Shown here in pieces: positions 47,201 to 59,710 of a stretch of DNA of 64,000 nucleotides. Location of the stretch: NCBI RefSeq assembly GCF_051020975.1, contig NW_027478161.1, forward strand, positions 9,052,001-9,116,000. The letters run 5' to 3'. Below the pieces are notes generated by a model, which did not search any database, was not told where the DNA came from, and saw only the letters and a program-made list of their open reading frames with translations. The stretch's first letter is position 1; every line of letters starts with the position of its first letter. Both the position numbers and the translations under genes were made by a program. Source of the DNA: Osmia lignaria lignaria. Its lineage: Eukaryota > Arthropoda > Insecta > Hymenoptera > Megachilidae.

Positions 47201-50130
47201 TAACATTTTGCCATAGCTCGCTTCGTTTCCGAGATATTTGCAGATTTATCTCAAGGGAAGGGGCCTGACGGACATATTTCGAGATATTTCTTCTTCTTGT
47301 TGTTCTTCTTCTGCACAGCTGAGCTGGAAGTGGCATTTGCGGCTCGCACTAGTGCAGAGTTATCTCAAAGAAAGGGGCCACGGTGTTTCTGTATCTCTAT
47401 TATGTTGGTGCGGGTTCGGAACTTTTAAATATCTCGATATATCTCGACAACTACGCTTCTGATCAAAAAATATCATAGAACATAAAAAGTAGGAAACTTA
47501 ATTCTCTACAAAAAAGGTCTCTTAACATTTTGCCATAGCTCGCTTCGTTTCCGAGATATTTGCAGATTTATCTCAAGGGAAGGGGCCTAACGGACATATT
47601 TCGAGATATTTCTTCTTCTTGTTGTTCTTCTTCTGCACAGCTAAGCTCGAAGCGGCATTTGCAGCTCGCAATAGTGCAGAGTTATCTCAAAGAAAGAGGC
47701 CACGGTGTTTCTGTACCTCTATTATGTTGGTGCAGCTTCGGAACTTTTAAATATCTTGATATATCTCGAAAACTACGCTTCTGATCAAAAAATATCATAG
47801 AACATAAATTGTAGGAAACATAATTCTCTACAAAAAAGGTCTCTTAACATTTTGCCATAGCTCGCTTCGTTTCCGAGATATTTGCAGATTTATCTCAAGG
47901 GAAGGGGCCTAACGGACATATTTCGAGATATTTCTTCTTCTTGTTGTTCTTCTTCTGCACAGCTAAACTGGAAGTGGCATTTCCAGCTCGCAATAGTGCA
48001 GAGTTATCTCAAAGAAAGGGGACACGGTGTTTCTGTATCTCTATTATGTTGGTGCGGCTTCGGAACTTTTAAATATCTTGATATATCTCGAGAACTACGC
48101 ATCTGATCAAAAAATATCATAGAACACAAAAAGTAGGAAACTTAATTCTCTACAAAAAAGGTCTCTTAACATTTTGCCATAGCTCGCTTCGTTTCCGAGA
48201 TATTTGCAGATTTATCTCAAGGGAAGGGGCCTGACGGACATATTTCGAGATATTTCTTCTTCTTGTTGTTCTTCTTCTGCACAGCTGAGCTGGAAGTGGC
48301 ATTTGCAGGTCGCAATAGTGCAGAGTTATCTCAAAGAAAGGGGCCACGGTGTTTCTGTATCTCTATTATGTTGGTGCGGCTTCGGAACTTTTAAATATCT
48401 CGATATATCTCGAAAACTACGCTTCTGATCAAAAAATATCATAGAACGTAAATTGTAGGAAACATTATTCTCTACAAAAAAGTTCTCTTAACATTTTGCC
48501 ATAGCTCGCTTCGTTTCCGAGATATTTGCAGATTTATCTCAAGGGAAGTGGCCTGACGGACATATTTCGAGATATTTCTTCTTCTTGTTGTTCTTCTTCT
48601 GCACAGCTAAGCTGGAAGTGGCATTTGCAGCTCGCAATAGTGCAGAGTTATCCCAAAGAAAGGGGCCACGGTGTTTCTGTATCTCTATTATGTTGGTGCG
48701 GCTTCGGAACTTTTAAATATCTTGATATATCTCGAGAACTACGCATCTGATCAAAAAATATCAGACTACATAAAAAGTAGGAAACTTAATTCTCTACAAG
48801 AAAGGTCTCTAAACATTTTGCCATAGCTCGCTTCGTTTCCGAGATATTTGCAGATTTATGTCAAGGGAAGGGGCCTGACGGACATATTTCGAGATATTTC
48901 TTCTTCTTGTTGTTCTTCTTCTGCACAGCTAAGCTGGAAGTGGCATTTGCAGCTCGCAATAGTGCAGAGTTATCTCAAAGAAAGGGGCCACGGTGTTTCT
49001 GTATCTCTATTATGTTGGTGCGGCTTCGGAACTTTTAAATATCTCGATATATCTCGAAAACTACGCTTCTGATCAAAAAATATCATAGAACATAAAAAGT
49101 AGGAAACTTAATTCTCTACAAAAAAGGTCTCTTATCATTTTGCCATAGCTCGCTTCGTTTCCGAGACATTTGCAGATTCATCTCAAGGGAAGGGGTCTGA
49201 CGGACATATTTCGAGATATTTCTTCTTCTTGTTGTTCTTCTTCTGCACAGCTAAGCTCGAAGCGGCATTTGCAGCTCGCAATAGTGCAGAGTTATCTCAA
49301 AGAAAGAGGCCACGGTGTTTCTGTACCTCTATTATGTTGGTGCAGCTTCGGAACTTTTAAATATCTTGATATATCTCGAGAACTACGCATCTGATCAAAA
49401 AATATCATCGAACATAAAAAGTAGGAAACTTAATTCTCTACAAAAAAGGTCTCTTAACATTTTGCCATAGCTCGCTTCGTTTCCGAGATATTTGCAGATT
49501 TATCTCAAGGGAAGTGGCCTGACGGACATATTTCGAGATATTTCTTCTTCTTGTTGTTCTTCTTCTGCACAGCTAAGCTGGAAGTGGCATTTGCAGCTCG
49601 CAATAGTGCAGAGTTATCCCAAAGAAAGGGGCCACGGTGTTTCTGTATCTCTATTATGTTGGTGCGGCTTCGGAACTTTTAAATATCTTGATATATCTCG
49701 AGAACTACGCATCTGATCAAAAAATATCATACTACATAAAAAGTAGGAAACTTAATTCTCTACAAGAAAGGTCTCTAAACATTTTGCCATAGCTCGCTTC
49801 GTTTCCGAGATATTTGCAGATTTATCTCAAGGGAAGGGGCCTGACGGACATATTTCGAGATATTTCTTCTTCTTGTTGTTCTTCTTCTGCACAGCTAAGC
49901 TGGAAGTGGCATTTGCAGCTCGCAATAGTGCAGAGTTATCTCAAAGAAAGGGGCCACGGTGTTTCTGTATCTCTATTATGTTGGTGCGGCTTCGGAACTT
50001 TTAAATATCTCGATATATCTCGAAAACTACGCTTCTGATCAAAAAATATCATAGAACATAAAAAGTAGGAAACTTAATTCTCTACAAAAAAGGTCTCTTA
50101 AGATTTTGCTATAGCTCGCTTCGTTTCCGA
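44220..50130 (+). repeat. Tandem duplication of an 11-monomer block (3,542 bp), second copy incomplete
   Basis: F 44340, V 44662, E 44984, GTTTATGTC-like unit 45306, S 45628, E 45950, 46272, S 46594, E/S hybrid 46916, 47238, S/D hybrid 47560; then F 47882, V 48204, E 48526, 48848, S 49170, E 49492, 49814. Shared marks: GGGGACACGG, AAAAAAGTTCTCTT, CAGACTACATAAAAAG and GATTTATGTCAAGG. TCTTAAGATTTTGCTATAG occurs at about 43013, 46555 and 50097, each 3,542 bp apart. Private differences: GGGGCCCGACGG (46295) and CCGAGACATTTGC (49164). Confidence 0.85.
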
Positions 50131-52575
50131 GATATTTGCAGATATATCTCAAGGGAAGGGGCCTGACGGACATATTTCGAGATATTTCTTCTTCTTGTTG
50201 TTCTTCTTCTGCGCAGCTAAGCTGGAAGCGGCATTTGCAGCTCGCAATAGTGCAGAGATATCTCAAAGAAAGGGGCCACGGTGTTTCTGTATCTCTATTA
50301 TGTTGGTGCGGCTTCGGAACTTTTAAATATCTTGATATATCTCGAGAACTACGCGTCTGATCAAAAAATATCATAGAACATACAAAGTAGGAAACTTAAT
50401 TCTCTACAAAAAAGGTCTCTTAACATTTTGCCATAGCTCGCTTCGTTTCCGAGATATTTGCAGATTTATCTCAAGGGAAGGGGCCTGACGGACATATTTC
50501 GAGATATTTCTTCTTCTTGTTGTTCTTCTTCTGCACAGCTAAGCTGGAAGTGGCATTTGCGGCTCGCACTAGTGCAGAGTTATCTCAAAGAACGGGGCCA
50601 CGGTGTTTCTGTATCCCTATTATGTTGGTGCGGCTTCGGAACTTTTAAATATCTTGATATATCTCGAGAACTACGCTTCTGATCAAAAAATATCATAGAA
50701 CATAAATTGTAGGAAACATAATTCTCTACAAAAAACGTCTCTTAACATTTTGCCATAGCTCGCTTCGTTTCCGAGATATTTGCAGATTCACCTCAAAGGA
50801 ACTGGCCTGACGGACATATTTCGAGATATTTCTTCTTCTTGTTGTTCTTCTTCTGCACAGCTGAGCTGGAAGTGGCATTTGCAGGTCGCAATAGTGCAGA
50901 GTTATCTCAAAGAAAGGGGCCACGGTGTTTCTGTATCTCTATTCTGTTGGTGCGGCTTCGGAACATTTAAATATCTTGATATATCTCGAGAACTACGCAT
51001 GTGATCAAAAAATATCATAGAACATGAAAAGTAGGAAACTTAATTCTCTACAAAAAAGGTCGCTTAACATTTTGCCATAGCTCGCTTCGTTTCCGAGATA
51101 TTTGCATATTTATCTCAAGGGAAGGGGCCTGACGGACATATTTCGAGATATTTCTTCTTCTTGTTGTTCTTCTTCTGCACAGCTAAGCTGGAAGTGGCAT
51201 TTGCGGCTCGCAATAGTGCATAGTTATCTGAAAGAAAGGGGCCACGGTGTTTCTGTATCTCTATTATGTTGGTGCGGCTTCGGAACTTTTAAATATCTCG
51301 ATATATCTCGAAAACTACGCTTCTGATCAAAAAATATCATAGAACATAAATTGTAGGAAACATAATTCTCTACAAAAAAGGTCTCTTCACATTTTGCCAT
51401 AGCTCGCTTCGTTTCCGAGATATTTGCAGATATATCTCAAGGGAAGGGGCCTGACGGACATATTTCGAGATATTTCTTCTTCTTGTTGTTATTCTTCTGC
51501 ACAGCTAAACTGGACGTGGCATTTCCAGCTCGCAATAGTGCAGAGTTATCTCAAAGAGAGGGGCCACGGTGTTTCTGTATCTCTATTATGTTGGTGCGGC
51601 TTCGGAACTTTTAAATATCTTGATATATCTCGAGAACTACGCATCTGATCAAAAAATATCATAGAACATAAATTGTAGGAAACATAATTGTCTACAAAAA
51701 AGGTCTCTTAACATTTTGCCATAGCTCGCTTCGTTTCCGAGATACTTGCTGATTTATCTCAAGGGAAGGGGCCTGACGGACATATTTCGAGATATTTCTT
51801 CTTCTTGTTGTTCTTCTTCTGCACAGCTAAGCTGGAAGTGGCATTTGCAGCTCGCAATTGTGCAGAGTTATCTCAAAGAGAGGGGCCACGGTGTTTCTGT
51901 ATCTCTATTATGTTGGTGCGGCTTCGGAACTTTTAAATATCTTGATATATCTCGAGAACTACGCATCTGATCAAAAAATATCATAGAACATAAAAAGTAG
52001 GCAACTTAATTCTCTACAAAAAAGGTCTCTTATCATTTTGCCATAGCTCTCTTCGTTTCCGAGATATTTGCAGATTTATCTCAAGGGAAGGGGCCTGACG
52101 GACATATTTCGAGATATTTCTTCTTCTTGTTGTTCTTCTTCTGCACAGCTAAGCTGGAAGTGGCATTTGCAGCTCGCAATAGTGCAGAGTTATCTCAAAG
52201 AAAGGGGCCACGGTGTTTCTGTATCTCTATTATGTTGGTGCGGCTTCGGAACTTTTAAATATCTTGATATATCTCGAGAACTACGCGTCTGATCAAAAAA
52301 TATCATAGAACATAAAAAGTAGGAAACCTAATTCTCTACAAAAAAGTCTGTTAACATTTTGCCATAGCTCGCTTCGTTTCCGAGATATTTGCAGATTTAT
52401 CTCAAGGGAAGGGGCCTAACGGACATATTTCGAGATATTTCTTCTTCTTGTTGTTCTTCTTCTGCACAGCTAAGCTGGAAGTGGCATTTGCAGCTCGCAA
52501 TAGTGCGTAGCTATCTGAAAGAAAGGGGCCACGGTGTTTCTGTATGTCTATTATGTTGGTGCGGCTTCGGAACTT
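50131..52575 (+). repeat. Right-domain block R1, first copy (about 7.6 monomers)
   Basis: Units 50136 (GCGCAGCTAAGC, GCAGAGATATCTC), 50458, 50780 (V left side, ATTCTGTTGG, GGAACATTTAAA, CGCATGTGATC), 51102 (GCATATTTATC, GTGCATAGTTATCTGAAAG), 51424 (GTTGTTATTCTTC, CTGGACGTGG), 51746 (GATACTTGCTGATT), 52068, 52389. The set recurs at 56571-58695. The first copy contains one extra monomer: 50458 and 50780 correspond to a single fused unit at 56898 in the second copy. Confidence 0.84.
52341..52352 (+). repeat. 1-bp deletion marking a 321-bp monomer lineage
   Basis: AAAAAGTCTGTT here replaces AAAAAAGGTCTCTT: one base is lost and C becomes G, creating GTTAAC. The same linked change is at about 58463, 59429, 59751 and 61360, and it accounts for all five 321-bp periods. 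Four of the five also carry GAAACCTAATTC just upstream. Because the deletion is linked to substitutions it is a real haplotype and not a base-calling slip. Confidence 0.85.
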
Positions 52576-53920
52576 TTAAATATCTCGATATATCTCGAAA
52601 ACTACGCTTCTGATCAAAAAATATCATAGAACATACAAAGTAGGAAACTTAATTCTCTACAAAAAAGGTCTCTTAACATTTTGCCATAGCTCGCTTCGTT
52701 TCCGAGATATTTGCAGATTTATCTCAAGGGAAGGGGCCTGACGGACATATTTCGAGATATTTCTTCTTCTTGTTGTTCTTCTTCTGCACAGCTAAGCTGG
52801 AAGTGGCATTTGCGGCTCGCACTAGTGCAGAGTTATCTCAACGAAAGGGGCCACGGTGTTTCTGTATCTCTATTATGTTGGTGCGGCTTCGGAACTTTTA
52901 AATATCTCGATATATCTCGAAAACTACGCTTCTGAACAAAAAATATCATAGAACATAAATTGTATGAAACATAATTCTCTACAAAAAAGGTCTCTTAACA
53001 TTTTGCCATAGCTCGCTTCGTTTCCGAGATATTTGCAGATATATCTCAAGGGAAGGGGCCTGACGGACATATTTCGAGATATTTCTTCTTCTTGTTGTTC
53101 TTCTTCTGCACAGCTTAACTGGAAGTGGCATTTACAGCTCGCTATAGTGCATAGTTATCTGAAAGAAAGGGGCCACGGTGTTTCTGTATCTCTATTATGT
53201 TGGTGCGGCTTCGGAACTTTTAAATATCTTGATATATCTCGAGAACTACGCATCTGATCAAAAAATATCATAGAACATAAAAAGTAGGAAGCTCCATTCT
53301 CTACAAAAAAGGTCTCTTAACATTTTGCAATAGCTCGCTTCGTTTCCGAGATATTTGCAGATTTATCTCAAGGGAAGGTGCCTGACGGACATATTTCGAG
53401 ATATTTCTTCTTCTTGTTGTTCTTGTTCTGCACAGCTAAGCTGGAAGTGGCATTTGCGGCTCGCACTAGTGCAGAGTTATCTCAAAGAAAGGGGCCACGG
53501 TGTTTCTGTATCTCTATTATGTTGGTGCGGCTTCGGAACTTTTAAATATCTCGATATATCTCGAAAACTACGTTTCTGATCAAAAAATATCATAGAACAT
53601 AAATTGTAGGAAACATAATTCTCTACAAAAAACGTCTCTTAACATTTTGCCATAGCTCGCTTCGTTTCCGAGATATTTGCAGATTCAGCTCAAAGGAACT
53701 GGCCTGACGGACATATTTCGAGATATTCCTTCTTCTTGTTGTTCTTCCTCTGCACAGCTAAGCTGGAACTGGCATTTGCAGCTCGCAATAGTGCAGAGTT
53801 ATCTCAAAGAAAGGGGCCACGGTGTTTCTGTATCTCTATTATGTTGGTGCGGCTTCGGAACTTTTAAATATCTTGGTATATCTCGAGAACTACGCATCTG
53901 ATCAAAAAATATCATAGAAC
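52576..53920 (+). repeat. Right-domain block R2, first copy
   Basis: Units 52711 (CTCAACGAAAGG), 53033 (CAGCTTAACTGG, GCTATAGTGCATAG), 53355 (GGGAAGGTGCC, GTTCTTGTTCTGC) and 53677 (GATATTCCTTC, GGAACTGGC, CTTGGTATATC) recur 2,577 bp later (8 monomers plus 1 bp). The extra base is the insertion at about 54745, which lies between the copies. GAACAAAAAATATC and TTGTATGAAAC are shared private marks. Confidence 0.84.
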
Positions 53921-55152
53921 ATAAAAAGTAGGAAACTTAATTCTCTACAAAAAAGGTTGCTTAACATTTTGCCATAGCTCGCTTCGTTTCCGAGATATTT
54001 GCAGGTTTATCTCAAGGGAAGGGGCCTAACGGACATATTTCGAGATATTTCTTCTTCTTGTTGTTCTTCTTCTGCACAGCTAAGCTGGAAGTGGCATTTG
54101 CGGCTCGCACTAGTGCAGAGTTATCTCAAAGAAAGGGGCCACGGTGTTTCTGTATCTCTATTATGTTGGTGCGGCTTCGGAACTTTTAAATATCTTGATA
54201 TATCTCGAGAACTACGCATCTGATCAAAAAATATCATAGAACATAAATAGTAGGAAACCTAATTCTCTACAAAAAAGGTCTCTCAACATTTTGCCATAGC
54301 TCTCTTCGTTTCCGAGATATTTGCAGATTTATCTCAACGGAAGGGGCCTGACGGACATATTTCGAGATATTTCTTATTCTTGTTGTTCTTCTTCTGCACA
54401 GCTAAGCTGGAAGTGGCATTTGCAGCCCGCAATAGTGCAGAATTATCTCAAAGAAAGGGGCCACGGTGTTTCTGTATCTCTATTATGTTGGTGCGGCTTC
54501 GGAACTTTTAAATATCTTGATATATCTCGAGAACTACGCATCTGATCAAAGAATATCATAGAACATAAATAGTAGGAAACTTAATTCTCTACAAAAAAGG
54601 TCTCTCAACATTTTGCCATAGCTCGCTTCGTTTCCGAGATATTTGCAGATTTATCTCAAGGGAAGGGGCCTAACGTACATATTTCGTGATATTTCTTCTT
54701 CTTGTTGTTCTTCTTCTGCACAGCTAAGCTGGAAGTGGCATTTATCAGCTCGCAATAGTGCAGAGTTATCTCAAAGAAAGGGGCCACGGTGTTTCTGTAT
54801 CTCTATTATGTTGGTGCGGCTTCGGAACTTTTGAATATCTTGATATATCTCGAGAACTACGCATCTGATAAAAAAATATCATAGAACATAAAAAGTAGGA
54901 AACTTAATTCTCTACAAAAAAGGTCTCTTAACATTTTGCCATAGCTTGCTTCGTTTCCGAGATATTTGCAGATTTATCTCAAGGGAAGGGGCCTGACGGA
55001 CATATTTCGAGATATTTCTTCTTCTTGTTGTTCTTCTTCTGCACAGCTAAGCTGGAAGTGGCATTTGCGGCTCGCACTAGTGCAGAGTTATCTCAACGAA
55101 AGGGGCCACGGTGTTTCTGTATCTCTATTATGTTGGTGCGGCTTCGGAACTT
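53921..55152 (+). repeat. Four diverged monomers between the R2 copies
   Basis: Units 53999 (GCAGGTTTATC), 54321 (CAACGGAAGGGG, TTTCTTATTCTTG, GCAGCCCGC), 54643 and the start of 54966. Both 54321 and 54643 are followed or preceded by CATAAATAGTAGG and GGTCTCTCAAC. Unit 54643 is 323 bp because TTTGCAGC reads TTTATCAGC at about 54744-54746. It also has CGTACATATTTCGTGAT. Private substitutions are more frequent here than in the left domain. Confidence 0.8.
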
Positions 55153-56497
55153 TTAAATATCTCGATATATCTCGAAAACTACGCTTCTGATCAAAAAATA
55201 TCATAGAACATACAAAGTAGGAAACTTAATTCTCTACAAAAAAGGTCTCTTAACATTTTGCCATAGCTCGCTTCGTTTCCGAGATATTTGCAGATTTATC
55301 TCAAGGGAAGGGGCCTGACGGACATATTTCGAGATATTTCTTCTTCTTGTTGTTCTTCTTCTGCACAGCTAAGCTGGAAGTGGCATTTGCGGCTCGCACT
55401 AGTGCAGAGTTATCTCAACGAAAGGGGCCACGGTGTTTCTGTATCTCTATTATGTTGGTGCGGCTTCGGAACTTTTAAATATCTCGATATATCTCGAAAA
55501 CTACGCTTCTGAACAAAAAATATCATAGAACATAAATTGTATGAAACATAATTCTCTACAAAAAAGGTCTCTTAACATTTTGCCATAGCTCGCTTCGTTT
55601 CCGAGATATTTGCAGATATATCTCAAGGGAAGGGGCCTGACGGACATATTTCGAGATATTTCTTCTTCTTGTTGTTCTTCTTCTGCACAGCTTAACTGGA
55701 AGTGGCATTTACAGCTCGCTATAGTGCATAGTTATCTGAAAGAAAGGGGCCACGGTGTTTCTGTATCTCTATTATGTTGGTGCGGCTTCGGAACTTTTAA
55801 ATATCTTGATATATCTCGAGAACTACGCATCTGATCAAAAAATATCATAGAACATAAAAAGTAGGAAGCTCAATTCTCTACAAAAAAGGTCTCTTAACAT
55901 TTTGCAATAGCTCGCTTCGTTTCCGAGATATTTGCAGATTTATCTCAAGGGAAGGTGCCTGACGGACATATTTCGAGATATTTCTTCTTCTTGTTGTTCT
56001 TGTTCTGCACAGCTAAGCTGGAAGTGGCATTTGCGGCTCGCACTAGTGCAGAGTTATCTCAAAGAAAGGGGCCACGGTGTTTCTGTATCTCTATTATGTT
56101 GGTGCGGCTTCGGAACTTTTAAATATCTCGATATATCTCGAAAACTACGTTTCTGATCAAAAAATATCATAGAACATAAATTGTAGGAAACATAATTCTC
56201 TACAAAAAACGTCTCTTAACATTTTGCCATAGCTCGCTTCGTTTCCGAGATATTTGCAGATTCAGCTCAAAGGAACTGGCCTGACGGACATATTTCGAGA
56301 TATTCCTTCTTCTTGTTGTTCTTCCTCTGCACAGCTAAGCTGGAACTGGCATTTGCAGCTCGCAATAGTGCAGAGTTATCTCAAAGAAAGGGGCCAGGGT
56401 GTTTCTGTATCTCTATTATGTTGGTGCGGCTTCGGAACTTTTAAATATCTTGGTATATCTCGAGAACTACGCATCTGATCAAAAAATATCATAGAAC
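55153..56497 (+). repeat. Right-domain block R2, second copy
   Basis: Units 55288, 55610, 55932 and 56254 match 52711, 53033, 53355 and 53677. The unit just before, 54966, is nearly identical to 55288, so CTCAACGAAAGG occurs in two adjacent monomers. Differences from copy 1: GCTCAATTC near 55870 against GCTCCATTC near 53293, and GGCCAGGGTG near 56393 against GGCCACGGTG. Copy 2 ends near 56497, where CATAAATTGTAGG replaces CATAAAAAGTAGG. Confidence 0.83.
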
Positions 56498-56570
56498 ATA
56501 AATTGTAGGAAACATAATTCTCTACAAAAAAGGTCTCTTAACATTTTGCCATAGCTCGCTTCGTTTCCGA

Positions 56571-58695
56571 GATATTTGCAGATATATCTCAAGGGAAGGG
56601 GCCTGACGGACATATTTCGAGATATTTCTTCTTCTTGTTGTTCTTCTTCTGCGCAGCTAAGCTGGAAGCGGCATTTGCAGCTCGCAATAGTGCAGAGATA
56701 TCTCAAAGAAAGGGGCCACGGTGTTTCTGTATCTCTATTATGTTGGTGCGGCTTCGGAACTTTTAAATATCTTGATATATCTCGAGAACTACGCGTCTGA
56801 TCAAAAAATATCATAGAACATACAAAGTAGGAAACTTAATTCTCTACAAAAAAGGTCTCTTAACATTTTGCCATAGCTCGCTTCGTTTCCGAGATATTTG
56901 CAGATTTATCTCAAGGGAAGGGGCCTGACGGACATATTTCGAGATATTTCTTCTTCTTGTTGTTCTTCTTCTGCACAGCTAAGCTGGAAGTGGCATTTGC
57001 GGCTCGCACTAGTGCAGAGTTATCTCAAAGAAAGGGGCCACGGTGTTTCTGTATCTCTATTCTGTTGGTGCGGCTTCGGAACATTTAAATATCTTGATAT
57101 ATCTCGAGAACTACGCATGTGATCAAAAAATATCATAGAACATGAAAAGTAGGAAACTTAATTCTCTACAAAAAAGGTCGCTTAACATTTTGCCATAGCT
57201 CGCTTCGTTTCCGAGATATTTGCATATTTATCTCAAGGGAAGGGGCCTGACGGACATATTTCGAGATATTTCTTCTTCTTGTTGTTCTTCTTCTGCACAG
57301 CTAAGCTGGAAGTGGCATTTGCGGCTCGCAATAGTGCATAGTTATCTGAAAGAAAGGGGCCACGGTGTTTCTGTATCTCTATTATGTTGGTGCGGCTTCG
57401 GAACTTTTAAATATCTCGATATATCTCGAAAACTACGCTTCTGATCAAAAAATATCATAGAACATAAATTGTAGGAAACATAATTCTCTACAAAAAAGGT
57501 CTCTTCACATTTTGCCATAGCTCGCTTCGTTTCCGAGATATTTGCAGATATATCTCAAGGGAAGGGGCCTGACGGACATATTTCGAGATATTTCTTCTTC
57601 TTGTTGTTATTCTTCTGCACAGCTAAACTGGACGTGGCATTTCCAGCTCGCAATAGTGCAGAGTTATCTCAAAGAGAGGGGCCACGGTGTTTCTGTATCT
57701 CTATTATGTTGGTGCGGCTTCGGAACTTTTAAATATCTTGATATATCTCGAGAACTACGCATCTGATCAAAAAATATCATAGAACATAAATTGTAGGAAA
57801 CATAATTGTCTACAAAAAAGGTCTCTTAACATTTTGCCATAGCTCGCTTCGTTTCCGAGATACTTGCTGATTTATCTCAAGGGAAGGGGCCTGACGGACA
57901 TATTTCGAGATATTTCTTCTTCTTGTTGTTCTTCTTCTGCACAGCTAAGCTGGAAGTGGCATTTGCAGCTCGCAATTGTGCAGAGTTATCTCAAAGAGAG
58001 GGGCCACGGTGTTTCTGTATCTCTATTATGTTGGTGCGGCTTCGGAACTTTTAAATATCTTGATATATCTCGAGAACTACGCATCTGATCAAAAAATATC
58101 ATAGAACATAAAAAGTAGGCAACTTAATTCTCTACAAAAAAGGTCTCTTATCATTTTGCCATAGCTCTCTTCGTTTCCGAGATATTTGCAGATTTATCTC
58201 AAGGGAAGGGGCCTGACGGACATATTTCGAGATATTTCTTCTTCTTGTTGTTCTTCTTCTGCACAGCTAAGCTGGAAGTGGCATTTGCAGCTCGCAATAG
58301 TGCAGAGTTATCTCAAAGAAAGGGGCCACGGTGTTTCTGTATCTCTATTATGTTGGTGCGGCTTCGGAACTTTGAAATATCTTGATATATCTCGAGAACT
58401 ACGCGTCTGATCAAAAAATATCATAGAACATAAAAAGTAGGAAACCTAATTCTCTACAAAAAAGTCTGTTAACATTTTGCCATAGCTCGCTTCGTTTCCG
58501 AGATATTTGCAGATTTATCTCAAGGGAAGGGGCCTAACGGACATATTTCGAGATATTTCTTCTTCTTGTTGTTCTTCTTCTGCACAGCTAAGCTGGAAGT
58601 GGCATTTGCAGCTCGCAATAGTGCGTAGCTATCTGAAAGAAAGGGGCCACGGTGTTTCTGTATGTCTATTATGTTGGTGCGGCTTCGGAACTTTT
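56571..58695 (+). repeat. Right-domain block R1, second copy, one monomer shorter
   Basis: Unit 56576 matches 50136 at +6,440 bp (20 monomers), while 57220, 57542, 57864, 58186 and 58507 match 51102, 51424, 51746, 52068 and 52389 at +6,118 bp (19 monomers). Unit 56898 has the left part of 50458 and the right part of 50780 (ATTCTGTTGG, CGCATGTGATC), so exactly one monomer was removed, or added in the other copy. The 1-bp deletion at AAAAAAGTCTGTTAAC is shared by both copies. The match ends within unit 58507. Confidence 0.84.
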
Positions 58696-59710
58696 AAATA
58701 TCTTGATATATCTCGAGAACTACGCGTCTGATCAAAAAATATCATAGAACATAAAAAGTAGGAAACTTAATTCGCTACAAGAAAGGTCTCTTAACATTTT
58801 GCCATAGCTCGCTTCGTTTCCGAGATATTTGCAGATTTATCTCAAGGGAAGGGGCCTAACGGACATATTTCGTGATATTTCTTCTTCTTGTTGTTCTTCT
58901 TCTGCACAGCTAAGCTGGAAGTGGCATTTGCAGCTCGCAATAGTGCAGAGTTATCTCAAAGAAAGGGGCCACGGTGTTTCTGTATCTCTATTATGTTGGT
59001 GCGGCTTCTTAACTTTTAAATATCTTGATATATCTCGAGAACTACGCATCTGATCAAAAAATATCATAGAACATAAAAAGTAGGCAACTTAATTCTCTAC
59101 AAAAAAGGTCTCTTATCATTTTGCCATAGCTCTCTTCGTTTCCGAGATATTTGCAGATTTATCTCAAGGGAAGGGGCCTGACGAACATATTTCGAGATAT
59201 TTCTTCTTCTTGTTGTTCTTCTTCTGCACAGCTAAGCTGGAAGTGGCATTTGCAGCTCGCAATAGTGCAGAGTTATCTTAAAGAAAGGGGCCACGGTGTT
59301 TCTGTATCTCTATTATGTTGGTGCGGCTTCGGAACTTTTAAATATCTTGATATATCTCGAGAACTACGCGTCTGATCAAAAAATATCATAGAACATAAAA
59401 AGTAGGAAACCTAATTCTCTACAAATAAGTCTGTTAACATTTTGCCATAGCTCGCTTCGTTTCCGAGATATTTGCAGATTTATCTCAAGGGAAGGGGCCT
59501 AACGGACATATTTCGAGATATTTCTTCTTCTTGTTGTTCTTCTTCTGCACAGCTAAACTGGAAGTGGCATTTCCAGCTCGCAATAGTGCAGAGTTATCTC
59601 AAAGAGAGGGGCCACGGTGTTTCTGTATCTCTATTATGTTGGTGCGGCTTCGGCACTTTTAAATATCTTGATATATCTCGAGAACTACGCGTCTGATCAA
59701 AAAATATCAT
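58575..59710 (+). repeat. Right-domain block R3, first copy
   Basis: Covers most of unit 58507 (GTGCGTAGCTATCTGAAAG, TGTATGTCTATT) and units 58829 (TTCGTGATATT, GGCTTCTTAAC), 59151 (GACGAACATATT) and 59472 (F-like left side, TCGGCACTTTT). The set recurs 1,930 bp later. 1,930 is six monomers less 2 bp, matching the two 321-bp periods that lie between. Confidence 0.84.

Noticed and set aside
50039..50374. Minus-strand 111-aa frames at 50039-50374 and 56479-56814
   Set aside because: A chance opening in the duplicated R1 unit, overlapping two monomers, with no family resemblance and no conservation in other monomers.
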